Shown here: positions 5,538 to 9,071 of the stretch, in pieces
Position numbering within the stretch: position 1 is the stretch's first letter
Layout: each line of letters opens with the position of its first letter
From: Syntrophomonadaceae bacterium
Lineage (GTDB): Bacteria; Bacillota; Syntrophomonadia; Syntrophomonadales; Syntrophomonadaceae
Direction of reading: 5' to 3'
Assembly: GCA_012798055.1 (NCBI GenBank)
Contig: JAAZOA010000035.1
Location: 1 to 9,071 of the forward strand
Length of the DNA: 9,071 bases
Made by a program: the position numbers and the translations under genes
Notes under the pieces: model-generated
What the model was told of the DNA's origin: nothing
Seen by the model: only the letters and a program-made list of their open reading frames with translations
The model's database searches: none

Positions 5538-8500
5538 CTAAGCATGCTTCGAGTGGTCAAACCTGAGCATGGCTGGATCACTGAATATATTGGACACGAA
5601 TAAATTGCCATCCGCTGGCAAGACCAGTCTGGCCCGTCCATCCGGGAAGTCGAATCCCTTCTGGAACTGGACTGGCTGTGCCCAGCGTCGGTCCTCGGCT
5701 ATCGTTTCCTTTCGTTCATGCATATCATGTCTGCCGGGGCGGAGCGTCTTGATCAGTTGCTCGAGAATCTGCAGGTTATCCTTTCCACCAGGCGGGGAAA
5801 CAGCTGGCAGCAATTGGGCTTTGACATTGTCCGCACTCAGGTAGGAGCCTGATGTTTCCAGGGGGCTGGAAGCAGGCAGAACCACCTCAGCCAGGCCAGC
5901 GGTAGCCGTCATAAACGGGCTTAGGACCACCAGGAAATCCAGCTCAGCCAGGTCTTTTGCCTCAATGGCTCCGCTGCCGACAGGATCCTCACCCAAAATC
6001 AGAACCTCTTTGATCTTTCGAGTCTTGATCATGGCCGTCAATTGACTGCCATCGCTACGGAAACCAGCCTGCCACACCCCGTTGGCGTTTCCACCGGCAC
6101 TTACTACTATTATCCCGTTGCGGGGCGATCCAACCCTTCCGTTTATCAGTGCTAGATCGGCCAGCAGTTGAACTGCCCGGTCGGAGACGGTAAATCCATC
6201 GACCACGATCATAGCCTTGCGGCTCTGGCCATACAATGCCGCTATCTTCACGGCTTCATCTCCGGGGATCAGCCTGTTTAGGGTATCCGCCACGGTTTCA
6301 TATCCGACAGTGCGGCTGGCAATATACTGCGGATCAGAATAATTGTTGCTGACTGAAGCAGCTAGGATTTCTTTTAAGAAAACCGTACTGTTATCCGGAC
6401 ATACCTGCAGGGAGGCGATGTCATCCACCAAACTGCTCTGATTGCTTATGATGATCAGTTTCGCTCCGCTATGTACCGCACTTCTGATTTTCACCGTCAT
6501 GACCTGATTTTCGTTGAACGAGCCTACCATCAGGATCAAATCAGTCGTTCCCGCTTCGAGGAGACGATTGGTCGATAGATTCGCACCGAATACTTCCTGT
6601 AATCCCCGACCGGCATTGGGTGTAAAACTCCCTAAATTACTTGTCCCCAGCAGGTCTGCGCCCAGATATGCCGCCAGGCTGGCCTCTTCCACGGTCAGCC
6701 CTGGCGCGGCCATCACAGCTACTGCATCACTACCGAACTGGCTCTTCAAAGCTAAAGATTTCTTGGCAACATGGGTCAGGGCCTCTTCCCAGGTAGTCTC
6801 CTGCAGATCCCCGTTTACTCTGACAAGAGGCTTTTGTAGCCTGTCCTGGTTGAAACTGCCAAAACCGAACCTGCCCTTGACACATAAGATTTGGCCGGCC
6901 GGCGGTACGATCCGCTGCACCAATTCGCCCCTGCTGGAAGCTATCTGTTGGCAGCCTATTCCGCAGAAAGAACAGCTGCCCGCCGTTTCATGGGCCTCCA
7001 TGGGTATATTCTTCTGGTAAGGGTATTTTTCCAGAAGGGCACCGGTAGGGCAGACTGCCACACACTGACCGCAGCTGATACAGGCACTTTCCCTCAAGGG
7101 CAAGCCGAACTCTGGTTTGACCAGTGTATCGAACCCTCGGTTTACCAAGCCCAGGGCATTTATTCCCATTAGCTCGTCACAAATTCTGACACATAACCCG
7201 CACAAAATGCACTTACCGGCATCCCTCTCAATGAATGGATGGTAATCGGGCTCCAATTGCTGGTGTTTCTCGCCCTGCAGGTATTCGGGACTGACCTGGT
7301 AATGGTTGGCATAATTTATCAGTTTGCATTCGAAATAATCACGGCATCCACACTCCAGGCAGCGGCCGGCTTCCTGGCGCGCCGCTTCCGCTGACATACG
7401 ACCCGATATTTCTTGGAAGTTGTGCCGTCGCACAGCCGGATCCTGGACCGGGATCAATACCCTGTCTTGTGGCGGGATTGTGCGGAAGGACTCCGCGGTC
7501 AAGTCTCGCCGTTCCACTAGATAGCTGCCTTCATAAGGCCTGATTAGCCCCTCCAGGTACCCCAACATCACCTCAGCCGCTTTCTTGCCTTGCGCTATGG
7601 CTTCGATGGCTATTCCCGGCCCCGTTACGGCATCACCGCCAGCAAATACTCCGGGCAGGTTGGTCATGAAGGTGTTCTCATCTATGCCGATGGTATACCA
7701 GCGGCTGGTATTGATCTCAGCAAAATGGCTCAGATCAACTTGCTGACCAATGGCAGCTATTATGTTGTCCACCTCGATAGTCTCCAGTGCACCCGGAATG
7801 GCCACCGGTTTGCGCCGTCCCGAGGCATCCGGTTCACCCAGCTGCATCTTCTGCATGCGGATGGCTGCGACCTTGCCATCAACGGCAATTATTTCATCGG
7901 GCGCCAGCAGGTATCTGAATTCTACCCCTTCTTCGGCAGCTTCGCGAATCTCCAAATCCTCTGCCGGCATCTCTTCCCTGGTTCTACGATATAAAACGAG
8001 AGTCTGTTTGGCTCCTAATCTGACTGCGGTGCGGGCAGCATCCATAGCTGTATTGCCCCCGCCAATCACCGCTACCCTTTCCCCTATTTCCACTTCACCG
8101 TTCAGGGCAGCTGCGCGCAGGAAGTCAATACCACCGATAACTCCAGGCAGGTCCTCCCCGGCACATCCCAGCCGCGAGGATTTCCAGGCTCCAATCCCCA
8201 GGAATACCGCTTGGTTCTGGCTTCTTAGGTAGTCCAGGCTGATGTCCTGGTTGATTCTAGTATTCACAACAATTTTGACTCCCATAGCCCGGATGATATC
8301 TATTTCTTGATCCAAGATACGCTTGGGCAGCCGATATTCGGGAATCCCATAACGCAGCATCCCCCCTGGTTCCGGCATGGCCTCATAAACGGTCACTTCG
8401 TGTCCGGCCTGGGCCAGGTAATAAGCTGCGGTCAAACCGGCTGGTCCTGAACCGACAATAGCCACTTTTTTCCCCGTAGGTGCATTGATAACCGGTATAA

Positions 8501-9050
8501 ACGGGGTCTTTTCTCCCAGGTCGCTTTCTGCCGCAAATAGTTTCAGCGCCGCGATAGCTATGGGCGCTTCTACCATCTGGCGCCGGCAGGCTGCCTCGCA
8601 GGGATGAGGGCACACCATGCCTATACAGGCTGGCAGAGGGATTTTTTCTTTAATCAGCTTCAGGGCTTCAATATATTCTCCGTTGGCTATCAACCCCACG
8701 TATCCCTGGCAGTCGGTTTGGGCTGGGCAGGCCAGCACACAGGGGGGGCGACAGTCACCGCTATGGTCTGACAGCAGTAGTTCTAGGGTAGTCCTGCGGG
8801 AGGCAACCACCCGCTCTGAAGCTGTAGCAATTATCATCCCCTGGCTTATCTGGGTAGCACAGGCTCGTGCCAACCGCCCGGCTCCCTCTATTTCCACAAC
8901 GCATAATCCGCATGCGCCATAGGTCTTGACCCGCTCATCATGGCATAGGGTAGGGATTTGTATACCATTGTCGCGGGCTGCCTGCAAAATGGTCTGCCCG
9001 GCATGACCTTCTACTTCTATCCCGTCGATATTCAAATTGATCACAGTCAC
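5538..9050 (-). CDS. Multidomain Fe-S flavoprotein: 2Fe-2S/NuoG-like + GltD-like NAD(P)H/FAD + 2x4Fe-4S + truncated formate-dehydrogenase-like domain
   Basis: Probable cytoplasmic electron-transfer oxidoreductase; the substrate is unknown. Numbers below count from GTG 9056; AGGAGG (9058-9063) lies 7 bases from GTG 9050, so subtract two for the preferred 1170-residue form. A [2Fe-2S] domain has C38, C49, C52, C66. A His/Cys-rich segment (H98, C102, C106, C110, C116) merges into the GltD-type cluster region (C144, C149, C153, C157). The FAD site is GSGPAG (202-207), the second dinucleotide site is GGGNTA (332-337), and YRR at 356-358 favours NADPH. Next come C566/C569/C571/C577 and two ferredoxin motifs (C616-C626, C659-C669). 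The molybdopterin-type domain starts at C695-x2-C698-x3-C702 with C725 (LCVKGRF). No Cys or in-frame UGA stands where formate dehydrogenases have their Mo ligand (about 805-820). The protein ends just after FPDGRARLVL, so the C-terminal cofactor-binding domain is absent. The domains are clear; the function is inferred. Confidence 0.88.
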   Translation of the reverse strand: MTVINLNIDGIEVEGHAGQTILQAARDNGIQIPTLCHDERVKTYGACGLCVVEIEGAGRLARACATQISQGMIIATASERVVASRRTTLELLLSDHSGDCRPPCVLACPAQTDCQGYVGLIANGEYIEALKLIKEKIPLPACIGMVCPHPCEAACRRQMVEAPIAIAALKLFAAESDLGEKTPFIPVINAPTGKKVAIVGSGPAGLTAAYYLAQAGHEVTVYEAMPEPGGMLRYGIPEYRLPKRILDQEIDIIRAMGVKIVVNTRINQDISLDYLRSQNQAVFLGIGAWKSSRLGCAGEDLPGVIGGIDFLRAAALNGEVEIGERVAVIGGGNTAMDAARTAVRLGAKQTLVLYRRTREEMPAEDLEIREAAEEGVEFRYLLAPDEIIAVDGKVAAIRMQKMQLGEPDASGRRKPVAIPGALETIEVDNIIAAIGQQVDLSHFAEINTSRWYTIGIDENTFMTNLPGVFAGGDAVTGPGIAIEAIAQGKKAAEVMLGYLEGLIRPYEGSYLVERRDLTAESFRTIPPQDRVLIPVQDPAVRRHNFQEISGRMSAEAARQEAGRCLECGCRDYFECKLINYANHYQVSPEYLQGEKHQQLEPDYHPFIERDAGKCILCGLCVRICDELMGINALGLVNRGFDTLVKPEFGLPLRESACISCGQCVAVCPTGALLEKYPYQKNIPMEAHETAGSCSFCGIGCQQIASSRGELVQRIVPPAGQILCVKGRFGFGSFNQDRLQKPLVRVNGDLQETTWEEALTHVAKKSLALKSQFGSDAVAVMAAPGLTVEEASLAAYLGADLLGTSNLGSFTPNAGRGLQEVFGANLSTNRLLEAGTTDLILMVGSFNENQVMTVKIRSAVHSGAKLIIISNQSSLVDDIASLQVCPDNSTVFLKEILAASVSNNYSDPQYIASRTVGYETVADTLNRLIPGDEAVKIAALYGQSRKAMIVVDGFTVSDRAVQLLADLALINGRVGSPRNGIIVVSAGGNANGVWQAGFRSDGSQLTAMIKTRKIKEVLILGEDPVGSGAIEAKDLAELDFLVVLSPFMTATAGLAEVVLPASSPLETSGSYLSADNVKAQLLPAVSPPGGKDNLQILEQLIKTLRPGRHDMHERKETIAEDRRWAQPVQFQKGFDFPDGRARLVLPADGNLFVSNIFSDPAMLRFDHSKHA

Positions 9051-9057
9051 TTCCACC

Positions 9058-9063
9058 CCTCCT
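9058..9063 (-). promoter_or_regulatory. Ribosome binding site of the large oxidoreductase gene
   Basis: AGGAGG on the minus strand, 7 bases from GTG 9050 and only one base from GTG 9056. Spacing selects 9050. No promoter is visible because the window ends 8 bases further upstream, so the gene could be within an operon that starts outside. Confidence 0.7.
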
Positions 9064-9071
9064 TTACTCTA

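Noticed and set aside
6600..6660. Possible selenocysteine codon in the molybdopterin-type domain
   Set aside because: The frame was read through the region where formate dehydrogenases carry Sec/Cys. No UGA occurs and the gene is open throughout, so a selenoprotein reading has no support.
7750..8232. 160-codon plus-strand frame rich in Ser/Ala/Arg
   Set aside because: It is a shadow of the GltD-like domain coded on the minus strand; composition and lack of any motif mark it as non-coding.
1..9071. CRISPR arrays, insertion sequences, tRNA or rRNA genes, attachment sites
   Set aside because: No spaced direct repeats, transposase motifs, terminal inverted repeats or structured RNA signatures were seen. 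The window looks like ordinary chromosome.

Overview
The window reads as chromosomal DNA of an anaerobic, Gram-positive-type bacterium, most likely of the Clostridia/Peptococcia kind. The pointers are a PrsA-type lipoprotein foldase, a hexameric glutamate dehydrogenase whose catalytic residues fall at the Clostridium symbiosum positions, strong AGGAGG-type ribosome binding sites with frequent TTG/GTG starts, and a very iron-sulfur-rich flavoprotein. This placement is inference; there is no rRNA or other marker gene. All six genes lie on the minus strand, so transcription runs from the high to the low coordinates. Nothing convincing is coded on the plus strand, and no gap exceeds 300 bases.

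From the right edge (upstream): (1) 5538-9050, an ~1170-residue multidomain iron-sulfur flavoprotein. It joins a [2Fe-2S]/NuoG-like N-terminus, a GltD/NfnB-like NAD(P)H-FAD module, two [4Fe-4S] ferredoxin motifs and a formate-dehydrogenase-like molybdopterin domain. That last domain lacks both the catalytic Cys/Sec and the C-terminal cofactor-binding domain. (2) 4038-5369, gdhA, with its own promoter and a good intrinsic terminator. (3) 3383-3832, a hotdog acyl-CoA thioesterase. (4) 2335-3291, a PrsA-like peptidyl-prolyl isomerase lipoprotein. (5) 1735-2178, fur, whose promoter is covered by a 23-bp perfect palindrome matching the Fur box. (6) 1672 to beyond the left edge, a divergent feoB with a second Fur box just upstream and an unusual four-cysteine linker.

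fur and feoB form a self-contained iron-responsive unit: Fur should repress both its own promoter and feoB when iron is replete. gdhA and the large oxidoreductase are neighbours that both plausibly handle NADP(H), but each appears to be its own transcription unit. prsA and the thioesterase are ordinary housekeeping genes. The items most worth a second look are the fusion oxidoreductase with its apparently non-catalytic molybdopterin domain, and the FeoB variant with a CX3CX2CX6C linker and altered membrane-core motifs.
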